6,526 nt of DNA from Thiotrichaceae bacterium. GTDB lineage: Bacteria; Pseudomonadota; Gammaproteobacteria; Thiotrichales; Thiotrichaceae. Location: the NCBI GenBank assembly GCA_015494435.1, contig WGBH01000078.1:1-6526 (forward strand), in the 5' to 3' direction. A model generated the notes under the pieces. It saw nothing but the letters and a program-made list of their open reading frames with translations. It made no database searches and had not been told where the DNA came from. Each line of letters opens with the position of its first letter. Within the stretch, counting starts at the first letter, position 1. Shown here in pieces: positions 1 through 6,366 of the stretch. A program made the translations under genes and the position numbers.

Positions 1-921
1 AGGGGCTATAAGGTTATACCATACAACCCCTATCTAACGCTTATGCCTCCTTTGTTAGGACGTACTCTCAAAAGAAAATCTTCATTGGTTCATACGACGC
101 CCGACTATGCCTGGTTTTTGCGGAAAAAGAATACACCTTTAATTCTTACATTTCATAACTATATGCTTGATGAAGAGATGCTTGCCTATAGTTCTTTTTT
201 ACAGAAAATTCATTATAAAACGGATTTACGCTATTTTACTCGCAAAGCTTTACAATATTCTCACTGCCTTACTGCAGTCAGTCATTTTACCGCTCAAATA
301 GCACAAAAAGATCTAAATGTTAAGAAAAATATCAAAGTAATACCTAACGGTATTAATGATACTGTTTTTTTTCCTATTACTAACAAAAAATTAACAAAAA
401 CTTTTAAGGTATTATTTAGTGGCAATATGAGCCTACGCAAAGGGGCGCATTGGTTACCTCAAATAATTGATATACTTCCAGATCATATAAAAATTTACTG
501 TGCAACAGGTTTAAGAACCAAAATACCTAAAAACATGCAACATCCAAGAATCCATTATCTTGAACAAGTGGCTTATAAAAATATGCCTGAACTTTACCAA
601 TCAATGGATGCTTTATTAATGCCAACCGTGCGTGAAGGATTAAGCCTTGCAGTACTTGAAGCCATGGCTTGTGGTCTACCTGTCGTTTCATCTAACTGTT
701 CCAGTCTTCCTGAGCAAATTATTGAAGGTCGGGGTGGATATTTATGTGAAACAGGAAATATCAATGAATACGCTAATGCAATTAGCGCATTAGCCCAAGA
801 TAGAATAAAATCAAAAGAGATGGGAAGTTTTAATCGTCAGCGAATAGAAGAAAAATTTCGTTTAGATAAAATGATTAATGCTTATCAACAAGTTTTTGAA
901 GAAGTGCTTGATAAGATATAG
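1..921 (+). CDS. Glycosyltransferase family 4 (GT-B fold), 5' end outside the window
   Basis: The reading frame is open from base 1, and the first 14 codons (RGYKVIPYNPYLTL) read as normal glycosyltransferase N-terminal sequence. The ATG at 43 is therefore probably internal and the gene starts left of the window. Counting from that Met, residues 1-110 are the second part of the acceptor domain (LTFHNYMLD near 35-43; TAVSHFTA near 77-84; VIPNGIND near 99-106, the usual end of the N-terminal Rossmann domain). Residues 120-255 are the donor-binding domain, with LFSGNMSLRKG near 124-134 and the EX7E motif EGLSLAVLE at 198-206, typical of retaining GT4 enzymes. It should transfer a sugar from a nucleotide donor to a polysaccharide repeat unit at the cytoplasmic membrane face; donor and acceptor cannot be read from sequence. 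It faces the other genes, and its last 47 bp overlap the 3' end of the converging glycosyltransferase. Family is secure, substrate unknown. Confidence 0.9.
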   Translation, partial: RGYKVIPYNPYLTLMPPLLGRTLKRKSSLVHTTPDYAWFLRKKNTPLILTFHNYMLDEEMLAYSSFLQKIHYKTDLRYFTRKALQYSHCLTAVSHFTAQIAQKDLNVKKNIKVIPNGINDTVFFPITNKKLTKTFKVLFSGNMSLRKGAHWLPQIIDILPDHIKIYCATGLRTKIPKNMQHPRIHYLEQVAYKNMPELYQSMDALLMPTVREGLSLAVLEAMACGLPVVSSNCSSLPEQIIEGRGGYLCETGNINEYANAISALAQDRIKSKEMGSFNRQRIEEKFRLDKMINAYQQVFEEVLDKI

Positions 922-2095
922 CTGTTTTATCCCAGCTAAACCGATCAAACATATACTTCCGTGCTTTTTTGGCCAAAACCTTTCGTCTATCCTTATGTGA
1001 AAGCAGTTCTATAATTTTTTCTGTAAGTTGTATTTTATTTCCTGTTTCCGAGAGGATACCAGTGCTGTTATTGATAATCACATCCCTAACCGCAGGAATA
1101 TCACTGGCTACCACTGGACAACCACAACCCATCGCTTCGATCATCACCAGCCCTAGTCCTTCAACGTCCCCATTTTTTGCTTGCACAAAGGGAAAAACTG
1201 CCACTGTTGCTTGTCGATACTCATTAACAAGTGCTTGATGGGAGAGTCTGCCTAGGAAGAATACATGTTTTGCTAGTTTTAATTCCTTTATCAATACTTC
1301 TAATGATGCTTGTTCTGGCCCTGTACCTGCAATGTTTAAACAGGTTTCTGGGTATTGTTTGATGATGTCAGGCATGGCTTGCAATAAATATTGAAGCCCT
1401 TTCTTTTCAACCAATCGCCCAACAAATAATAGTTGATAGGACTTTCTCTTCACTGAATCATCAGGAATAAACAGATTGCTAAGGTCTGTTCCCATGGGAG
1501 CAACGACTGCCTGTTTAGCTGTGGGCACAAGCTTTTTAATTTCATCTTGCATCGCATGACTTACTACCGTCATTGCATCTACCTTCTTAATAACATAGCG
1601 TTTGATTATTTTGCTGATTGGGTCATTAAGCCCATATAAATCTCCACCATGTGAGGTGCATAAAATAGCGGGCTTATTTATGCTCACTAATCGAGCAATG
1701 AGTGCCAGTATCCCTTGAGGTATTAACCAGTGAGCGTGTATCACTTTAACGGGATATTGTTTTAGGAGTTTAATAATCGCGATCCATTGCCCTAAAAAGA
1801 AAAAAGGTAATATCAGATAGTTAAGTTTATTGCCTTTGAGCTTTGCACTTATTCCTCCTTCATACGCCAATATTTCAAGAGAATCTGGGGCATAGCGATA
1901 ACGATGTACTTGCAAGCCTTCAATTACCTCTTGCTTTTTAGCGCCTTTCTCATGTGGTGCTAAAACAATAATTGTATATTCTTCTTTTAATCGTAAGCAC
2001 AGATCATAAACAAAACGTGGTTCGGTATCGTCTTTCCAACGAGGAAAAGTTGAAGCTAATACAAGTAGTGTTGGTTTTTTTGAGTTCTGCGTCAT
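875..2095 (-). CDS. Glycosyltransferase family 4, 406 aa, complete
   Basis: Complete GT-B glycosyltransferase of normal length. Residues 8-20 (TLLVLASTFPRWK) start the N-terminal acceptor domain and VIHAHWLIPQG (118-128) is the usual second-strand motif. SHGGDLYGL (148-156) and TVVSHAM (176-182) follow. VAPMGTDLSNL (198-208) leads into the C-terminal donor domain with LLFVGRLVEKKG (222-233), NIAGTGPE (254-261) and the EX7E motif EGLGLVMIE (312-320). It probably adds one sugar to the repeat unit; its relatives act in capsule, colanic acid and O-antigen synthesis. The ATG lies 8 nt after the stop of a dehydrogenase remnant. I see no good Shine-Dalgarno right before it, so translation may depend on coupling to whatever is read just upstream. 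It is last in the minus-strand operon and its 3' end runs 47 bp into the convergent glycosyltransferase. Function at family level is secure, linkage unknown. Confidence 0.93.
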   Translation of the reverse strand: MTQNSKKPTLLVLASTFPRWKDDTEPRFVYDLCLRLKEEYTIIVLAPHEKGAKKQEVIEGLQVHRYRYAPDSLEILAYEGGISAKLKGNKLNYLILPFFFLGQWIAIIKLLKQYPVKVIHAHWLIPQGILALIARLVSINKPAILCTSHGGDLYGLNDPISKIIKRYVIKKVDAMTVVSHAMQDEIKKLVPTAKQAVVAPMGTDLSNLFIPDDSVKRKSYQLLFVGRLVEKKGLQYLLQAMPDIIKQYPETCLNIAGTGPEQASLEVLIKELKLAKHVFFLGRLSHQALVNEYRQATVAVFPFVQAKNGDVEGLGLVMIEAMGCGCPVVASDIPAVRDVIINNSTGILSETGNKIQLTEKIIELLSHKDRRKVLAKKARKYMFDRFSWDKTAISYQALLQKLVDKH

Positions 2096-2103
2096 GTCAT
2101 TTA

Positions 2104-2160
2104 TTACAACCGTGCATCAACTGTTTCAATCGGCAACACCGATTTAATATCATAAAACAC
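2104..2160 (-). pseudogene. 3'-terminal remnant of a second UDP-HexNAc dehydrogenase gene
   Basis: On the minus strand this reads VFYDIKSVLPIETVDARL-stop. The intact tviB in this window ends VLYDIKSVLPIDQVDARL-stop, so 15 of 18 residues match. The DNA matches the intact gene end (4667-4723) at 45 of 57 positions by hand alignment. Seven of the ten differing codons are synonymous, so most divergence happened while both copies coded for protein; the fragment comes from a diverged homologue, not from recent decay of a duplicate. An in-frame TAA lies immediately upstream (2161-2163). Some similarity may reach GGTAAA at 2164-2169, with a 5-nt deletion. The stop sits 8 nt before the glycosyltransferase start, the same tight spacing as tviB to the MBOAT gene (6 nt). 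This suggests that a complete dehydrogenase gene once preceded this glycosyltransferase. Confidence 0.85.
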
Positions 2161-2168
2161 TTATTTTA

Positions 2169-2176
2169 CCTTCCTT
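2169..2176 (-). promoter_or_regulatory. Shine-Dalgarno-like AAGGAAGG before the remnant
   Basis: Read on the minus strand, AAGGAAGG begins on the last base of the SGNH gene's TGA stop. Eight nt later comes an in-frame GTG (2160-2158), which is the first codon of the dehydrogenase remnant. Spacing and strength suit a ribosome binding site, so the remnant could be translated as an 18-residue leader that ends 8 nt before the glycosyltransferase ATG. What is seen is the site and its spacing; the translation is inference. Confidence 0.35.
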
Positions 2177-2183
2177 CATTTTT

Positions 2184-2216
2184 TATTAAAAATTTTCATC
2201 TGTAAAATTTTTAATA
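2184..2216. repeat. AT-only inverted repeat, 13-bp stem, 7-nt loop
   Basis: TATTAAAAATTTT (2184-2196) and its exact reverse complement (2204-2216) flank the loop CATCTGT. It lies within the last 15 codons of the SGNH gene, about 24 bp from the remnant dehydrogenase. No T-tract follows on either strand, so it does not look like an intrinsic terminator. It may be simple A+T-rich coincidence or a cruciform-prone site near the recombination junction. Confidence 0.45.
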
Positions 2217-2817
2217 GCGAAGCCGTAAATTCTTTCTTATCTCGATAATCGAGGTGTGAACCATCAGGAGCCTTGAATTTTTTTAGCTTTTCATAATCTG
2301 AAAAGTTAATACTTCTAGGGTATTGCTCTGCAATTACTCGCCAAAATTTTTCTTTAGGATAGCGTTGATTATCCACCTCCCAAACTAATTTACTGGTAGG
2401 AAACCGTATAAAAATAACCTTGCCACCATGTGTTTCTATTTTGTTGCTTACTTGTATTAAGTGCTTCAGATTTTTTATAAATTCTGACTGACCAGCTAGC
2501 GAAGTAGATTTGATTGCTTGTTGATAGGCAGAAAAGAATTCATCAAAAGTCTTTGCGTCTTTTATAACTGCTTTTCCAAAATGCCGCTGTAAACGAGCCG
2601 CGTAGAAGTTGGGCATTTGAACTTTTTTGTAATCAGCATCTCTTGACCGATCGGCATGTGTTATTAAATAATTTCCTGCTGATTTTGGGGTGAATGCTAA
2701 TGTTGATATGACGGTACCAGGTTTAGCTCCTTCAAGGTGTGTAACCAATGAGTTATTAAGCCATGCCTTTATTTTATTATTAATCAAACGATAAGGTTCT
2801 ATCCCTTTATTTTTGAT

Positions 2818-2820
2818 CTA
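2818..2820 (-). other. In-frame amber codon interrupting the SGNH gene
   Basis: The minus strand reads AAT TAT TAT GAG TAG ATC AAA AAT AAA. Both sides stay in the same frame: the stop at 2820 and the downstream TTG at 2787 are exactly 33 nt apart. A single base change from CAG (Gln) or AAG (Lys) would explain it. No insertion or deletion is needed. Confidence 0.85.
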
Positions 2821-3238
2821 CTCATAATAATTTACCCATTGAATAGATGTGTCTTTGGGAATCCCTTGGCGCATATTGTAAGCATTTACTGAGACAAGGA
2901 CTGTACCTGTGATTTGAGGGTCGTTTGCCAAATTCTCCAATACAGGAAGATAGCTTGTTCCATCAATAGCTAATTGAATAGGCTCTAGTTTCGTCTTTTC
3001 TCTCAATACTTGTATATCCATATCGAGTTGCATTCTGGACGCACCCACAAGGATAAGAGCTTTATCGCCTAAAGCTGATGCTTTCTTTCGTTGCTCTACC
3101 CATAAATCAGGAGAATCGACAACCGAAGGAGACCAACCCAAGTCACGAATGTGCCATTCAAAGTAGGCAATAATAGAAAATATAACGACTAGAATGCCTA
3201 GCCAGATCGCTATCCAGTTTGCTTGTGGAAGACGATCA

Positions 3239-4660
3239 TTAGAACTGGAAGTAGATAAATGCACGATCATCTCCTGAAGCAAATAAGAAAATAGCCATTA
3301 TCATTAATGTCAAAATTAAACCTTTTATAACGTTCTGCTGTTTCTGAAAAAAAGATTCAATCGAACTATTTTTGATGATGATATGCCAACTTACCAATAT
3401 AACGATTGTTGCTAATGCCAAAAGAAGTTCTACTCCTTCAATTTGTGGCTTATGTGAAGTTGGCGATTGATGTAAGTTACTAAATATTGTTAGTGCATCT
3501 TGCAAACTTTCTGCTCTAAAAAATACCCATGTTAATGAAACGATTAAAAAAGTTAGAACAATAAGTAACACTTGGGTTATTGTATTTAATGGCTTTTCCA
3601 ACTTAATATACTGAGTAATAAAATGTTCAACAATCAGATACAGACCATGCAAGCCTCCCCAGATCACAAATAACCATGATGCTCCATGCCATAGACCACC
3701 AAGTAACATTGTTATCATGAGGTTAATGCTTGTTCGTATACTTGATACTCGATTTCCACCTAAGCTGATATAGAGATAGTCACGTAACCAAGTAGACAAA
3801 CTGATATGCCATCGTTGCCAAAATTCTCGAAAACCTAGCGCGGCATAAGGTGCTTTGAAATTATCAGGAAGAATAAAACCCAAACATAAAGAAACACCAA
3901 TAGCAGCAGTGGAATAGCCACTGAAATCTGCAAATATTTGCCCTGAAAAAGCTAAAATTGCTGTCCATGTTTCTAAACTACTAAAATATTCTGGAGCGGC
4001 ATAAACTTTATCCACTATAGGGGCAAGTATGGTGTCGGCTATAATGATTTTCAAAAACAAGCCAATGGTTAATAATGACAATCCCCAACCAAATTGATTT
4101 ATAGAAGTTTTGCGTGGCGTTTTACATTGCGGTAAAAAGTCATTTGCACGAACAATAGGACCAGCCACCAATTGAGGAAAAAAGGATACATATAAGGCAT
4201 AATCCAAGAATGATTTACTAGGTTGTATTTTTCCTCGATAGGTATCTATAGTATAGGAAAGCGTTTGAAACGTATAAAATGAGATGCCTACAGGCAAAAT
4301 AATGTCTAATGTAGCAGGCTTAAAATCTATCTGGAGCAATCCAAATATATAAATACTATTTTCTAATAAAAAATCACCGTACTTGAAATAACTAAGCAAG
4401 CCTAAATTTACTACTAGGCTCGTAATTAAATACCATTTTTTGGTGTGTTTTGTTGGTGATTGAAATATTTTTTTAGCAAGCAACCAGTCTACTATTGTTG
4501 AGAACATCAACAATAAAACAAACAAAGGATTCCATGCAGAGTAAAATAAATAACTAGCAGTAAGTAGAATTGTTTTTTGGTACTTCCAGCTTTTTACTGA
4601 ATGATAAATTACAAGCAATACAATAAAAAACAGCAGAAATGTATAAGTGTTAAATGGCAT
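3239..4660 (-). CDS. MBOAT-family membrane O-acyltransferase, AlgI-like, 473 aa
   Basis: A polytopic inner-membrane protein of the usual AlgI/PatA/DltB length. It opens with the family's typical MPFNTYTFLLFF and closes with FIYFQF. Conserved blocks in order are SAWNP (41-45), LPVGISFYTFQTLSY (122-136), LVAGPIVRANDFLPQ (164-178), FADFSGYSTAAIG (243-255), FREFWQRWHISLSTWLRDYLY (277-297) and LLGGLWHGASW (319-329). His325 in the last block is the family's catalytic His; His285 in WHISLS is the second conserved one. AlgI-type proteins pass an acyl group, usually acetyl, from a cytoplasmic donor across the membrane to a periplasmic partner that modifies the polysaccharide. The partner here is the downstream SGNH gene, whose start overlaps by about 30 bp. 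The upstream dehydrogenase ends 6 nt before this ATG, so the genes are co-transcribed. A GAGG lies about 12 nt before the ATG, rather far, fitting coupling. The gene looks intact. Confidence 0.93.
   Translation of the reverse strand: MPFNTYTFLLFFIVLLVIYHSVKSWKYQKTILLTASYLFYSAWNPLFVLLLMFSTIVDWLLAKKIFQSPTKHTKKWYLITSLVVNLGLLSYFKYGDFLLENSIYIFGLLQIDFKPATLDIILPVGISFYTFQTLSYTIDTYRGKIQPSKSFLDYALYVSFFPQLVAGPIVRANDFLPQCKTPRKTSINQFGWGLSLLTIGLFLKIIIADTILAPIVDKVYAAPEYFSSLETWTAILAFSGQIFADFSGYSTAAIGVSLCLGFILPDNFKAPYAALGFREFWQRWHISLSTWLRDYLYISLGGNRVSSIRTSINLMITMLLGGLWHGASWLFVIWGGLHGLYLIVEHFITQYIKLEKPLNTITQVLLIVLTFLIVSLTWVFFRAESLQDALTIFSNLHQSPTSHKPQIEGVELLLALATIVILVSWHIIIKNSSIESFFQKQQNVIKGLILTLMIMAIFLFASGDDRAFIYFQF
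3271..3275 (-). promoter_or_regulatory. Shine-Dalgarno AGGAG for the SGNH gene, inside the MBOAT gene
   Basis: AGGAG directly abuts the ATG at 3270 (zero spacing) but lies an ideal 6 nt before an in-frame GTG at 3264-3262. The true start may therefore be GTG 3264, giving a protein two residues shorter (starting MHLSTSS). The TTG at 3282, which would lengthen the frame, has no such site. The signal lies within the last codons of the MBOAT gene, implying translational coupling. Confidence 0.5.
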
Positions 4661-4666
4661 TTTTTA

Positions 4667-5941
4667 TTATAACCTCGCATCCACCTGATCAATCGGCAAT
4701 ACGGATTTAATATCATAAAGTACATGTTGCTCTTTACCAAACTCGTGAATGCCCTCTGCTCCTAACTGCATAAACTCATCATGTGCAACAGCTAATACAA
4801 TCGCATCATATTTACCCTGCTCTGGTTCATTATTTATTTTTAGATGGAGTTCATTATGGGCTTCATCTTTACTTACCCAAGGATCATAAGTATCAACAGT
4901 AGCGTTATGGTTTTGTAGTCCTTTTATTAAATCAACAACACGGGTATTTCTTAAATCTGGACAATTTTCTTTAAATGCTAAACCTAAGACCAAAATATTA
5001 GAATCAACAATATGGATTCGTTTTTGGCTCATTAAACGCATAACAGCATCAGCAATATAACGTCCCATTTGGTCATTTACACGTCGTCCAGCTAATATTA
5101 CTTCGGGATGGTAGCCGACTTGCTGTGCTTTGTGCGTGAGATAGTACGGGTCTACACCAATACAATGCCCGCCTACAAGCCCAGGAGTATAGGGAAGAAA
5201 GTTCCATTTAGTACCTGCGGCTGCAAGCACTTCTTTTGTATCTATTTCTAAACGGTTAAAGATTAAAGCCAGTTCATTAATGAGTGATATATTTAAATCG
5301 CGCTGCGTATTTTCAATTACTTTAGAGGCCTCTGCTACTTTGATCGAGCTGGCTTTGTGTGTGCCTGCGGTAATAATAGTTTGATACAGCTCATCGACAA
5401 AGGTAGCTGTTTTAGGTGTTGATCCTGAGGTGACTTTTTTAATATCGATTAAACGATGGACTTTATCACCAGGGTTAATCCGTTCGGGTGAATAACCTAC
5501 ATAGAAGTCTTGATTAAAACGTAGTTTTGATTTTTTTTCTAATACGGGAACACAGTCATCCTCAGTCGCCCCAGGATAGACTGTTGACTCATAAATAACC
5601 ACATCTTCTTTTTTTAGTACACTTGCAACCATTTCACTGGCGCTTATCAAGGGCATTAAATCAGGGCGTTTATATGCGTCAATAGGTGTTGGGACGGTGA
5701 TGATAAAAACATTACAGTCTGATAGTGCTACTATTTTATCACTGTATTGTAAGTTTGATTGTTTTAGTTCATTAGGTTCGACTTCACGTGTAAAATCTAT
5801 TCCATTATCAAGTTCTCGGATACGCTTAGTATTAATATCAAAGCCTATCACTTTGAATTTTTTACCAAATTCAACCGCAAGTGGTAGACCGACATAACCT
5901 AATCCAACAATACCTATTTTTATTTTTTTATTTATCCCCAT
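4667..5941 (-). CDS. tviB: UDP-N-acetyl-D-hexosamine 6-dehydrogenase, TviB/WbpO type, 424 aa
   Basis: Oxidises C6 of UDP-GlcNAc or UDP-GalNAc to the uronic acid in two NAD+-dependent steps, supplying an amino-sugar acid for a surface polysaccharide. Residues 8-40 form the N-terminal Rossmann fold, with GLGYVG at 13-18 and VIGFD near 31-35. VPTPID (83-88) and YESTVYPGATEDDC (117-130) belong to the NAD-binding domain. VIENTQRDLNIS (208-219) starts the central helix. GGHCIGVDPYY (257-267) holds the catalytic Cys260. The C-terminal UDP-binding domain includes LGLAFKENCPDLRNTRVVDL and ends VLYDIKSVLPIDQVDARL. Length and motifs fit TviB (Vi antigen) and WbpO better than the UDP-glucose dehydrogenase Ugd; UDP-GlcNAc versus UDP-GalNAc cannot be settled by eye. 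The ATG at 5941 is the only plausible start, since no ATG lies between it and an upstream in-frame TAA, though no clear Shine-Dalgarno precedes it. It is first in the minus-strand operon. Confidence 0.93.
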   Translation of the reverse strand: MGINKKIKIGIVGLGYVGLPLAVEFGKKFKVIGFDINTKRIRELDNGIDFTREVEPNELKQSNLQYSDKIVALSDCNVFIITVPTPIDAYKRPDLMPLISASEMVASVLKKEDVVIYESTVYPGATEDDCVPVLEKKSKLRFNQDFYVGYSPERINPGDKVHRLIDIKKVTSGSTPKTATFVDELYQTIITAGTHKASSIKVAEASKVIENTQRDLNISLINELALIFNRLEIDTKEVLAAAGTKWNFLPYTPGLVGGHCIGVDPYYLTHKAQQVGYHPEVILAGRRVNDQMGRYIADAVMRLMSQKRIHIVDSNILVLGLAFKENCPDLRNTRVVDLIKGLQNHNATVDTYDPWVSKDEAHNELHLKINNEPEQGKYDAIVLAVAHDEFMQLGAEGIHEFGKEQHVLYDIKSVLPIDQVDARL

Positions 5942-6013
5942 AGGGAAAGAGTACTGAATACTATCTTAATTGAGACTGAACCTAAGCTTTAAGTTTATAA
6001 AAATTTTAATCAA

Positions 6014-6040
6014 TCTATATTAAAAAATGGCATGGTTCAA
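6014..6040 (-). promoter_or_regulatory. Possible sigma70-type promoter for the tviB operon
   Basis: On the minus strand TTGAAC (6040-6035) is followed after 15 nt by TATAGA (6019-6014), about 70 nt before the tviB ATG. The hexamers are fair but the spacer is shorter than the usual 17 nt, and the region is A+T-rich, so chance matches are likely. The rest of 5942-6080 shows no gene, RNA or operator that I can support. Confidence 0.22.
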
Positions 6041-6080
6041 AATAACCTCATTTTAGATAACAAGTTTTAACCCATGTCGG

Positions 6081-6096
6081 GCCCACTAGGGTGGGC
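6081..6096. repeat. GC-rich palindrome GCCCAC-TAGG-GTGGGC
   Basis: A perfect 6-bp GC-rich stem with a 4-nt loop, standing out in A+T-rich DNA and preceded by TGTCGG. It lies between the tviB promoter region and the DUF3368 remnant. On the minus strand no T-tract follows, so it is not a standard terminator for transcripts reading toward tviB. On the + strand only AATATTTTCT follows. It resembles the core of REP-like intergenic repeats, but with one copy in view this cannot be shown. Confidence 0.45.
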
Positions 6097-6138
6097 AATA
6101 TTTTCTGTCCACAAAATCTTATAATACTTGTGTAGACC

Positions 6139-6177
6139 GATGGTTTATAGGGGATGGAGGAAATAGGATGGTTTATA
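6139..6177. repeat. Direct repeat GATGGTTTATA, two copies 28 bp apart
   Basis: Exact 11-bp copies at 6139-6149 and 6167-6177, separated by 17 bp. The second copy covers the stop codon of the DUF3368 remnant. It could be a slippage duplication or the trace of a small insertion; no function is implied. Confidence 0.5.
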
Positions 6178-6361
6178 ACTCTCTCGCTAAGGTTAATAAC
6201 CGTTGCTGTAGTGCTGTTGATAGTCGATAGCCATTGGTTTGCATAGCGTGTAGCTCTTTTTTCACATTTTTTATGTAGCCTTTCTTTTTAGCGGCGAGTA
6301 ATACCGCTCCTGTACCCACAATATTAATGCCTCGTTGTTTGGCAACTAATCTTTTCTCTGG
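6173..6361 (-). pseudogene. 3' fragment of a DUF3368 (PIN/VapC-like) toxin gene
   Basis: On the minus strand 62 codons run to TAA. They contain INIVGTGAVLLAAKKKGYI, KKELHAMQTNGYRLS and the ending QRLLTLAREL. This is the pattern of the DUF3368 domain: small-residue GTxxxLLxAKxxGxI, then an L-x-G-[FY]-x-LS segment near the C-terminus. DUF3368 proteins are PIN-domain nucleases of VapBC-like toxin-antitoxin pairs, normally about 150-170 residues. The N-terminal half with the PIN acidic residues is missing. The frame is closed by TAA at 6362-6364 and further upstream enters a GC-rich palindrome with more stops. No plausible start or Shine-Dalgarno is present, and no antitoxin gene is visible. It is most likely a dead relic of an earlier toxin-antitoxin cassette. 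Recognition is by motif memory, not by a search. Confidence 0.72.
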
Positions 6362-6366
6362 TTACG

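Larger units (their letters stand above)
2176..3270 (-). pseudogene. SGNH-hydrolase-like (DltD/AlgJ-type) acyltransferase partner, broken by an in-frame TAG
   Basis: One continuous frame of about 365 codons, interrupted only by TAG at 2818-2820 (codon 151 from the ATG at 3270). Before the stop there is a short cytoplasmic tail, one membrane segment at about residues 18-36 (WIAIWLGILVVIFSIIAY), and then an extracytoplasmic domain. That domain carries the SGNH block I motif GASR (Ser78) and a likely Asn block, VSVNAYN. After the stop the same frame resumes at once with IKNKGIEPYRL and runs to APDGSHLDYRD, whose D336-x-x-H339 completes the usual Ser/His/Asp set. Such proteins act with an MBOAT partner to move acyl groups onto exported glycans; the MBOAT gene overlaps the start by about 30 bp. 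With the stop, the product is a membrane stub with Ser but no Asp/His. The C-terminal part could restart at TTG 2787, with only a distant weak Shine-Dalgarno, but it would lack any export signal. A sequencing error or amber suppression would restore the gene. Family assignment is by motifs and context. Confidence 0.82.

Noticed and set aside
918..939. Inverted repeat TAGCTG/CAGCTA at the end of the left glycosyltransferase as a terminator
   Set aside because: The stem is only 6 bp with an 8-nt loop, no T-tract follows on the + strand, and the sequence is also coding for the opposing gene.
969..1238. Open frame of 89 codons on the + strand
   Set aside because: It lies wholly inside the minus-strand glycosyltransferase, whose motifs are clear, and its translation shows no recognisable domain.
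1972..2205. Open frame of 77 codons on the + strand spanning the remnant
   Set aside because: It is antisense to the glycosyltransferase start, the dehydrogenase remnant and the SGNH 3' end. There is no ribosome binding site and no family pattern.
2176..2787. A separate 203-residue gene starting at TTG 2787
   Set aside because: The frame is continuous with the upstream SGNH frame across one TAG. It has no well-spaced Shine-Dalgarno and would lack both the catalytic Ser and any export signal, so it is treated as the second half of a broken gene.
2104..4723. Site-specific integration (integrase att sites) as the source of the tviB end duplication
   Set aside because: No integrase gene is in view, and the two copies are only 79% identical with mostly synonymous changes, unlike att cores. 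Homologous recombination between diverged genes explains it better.
5697..5897. Open frame of 66 codons on the + strand
   Set aside because: Antisense shadow of the N-terminal Rossmann domain of tviB.
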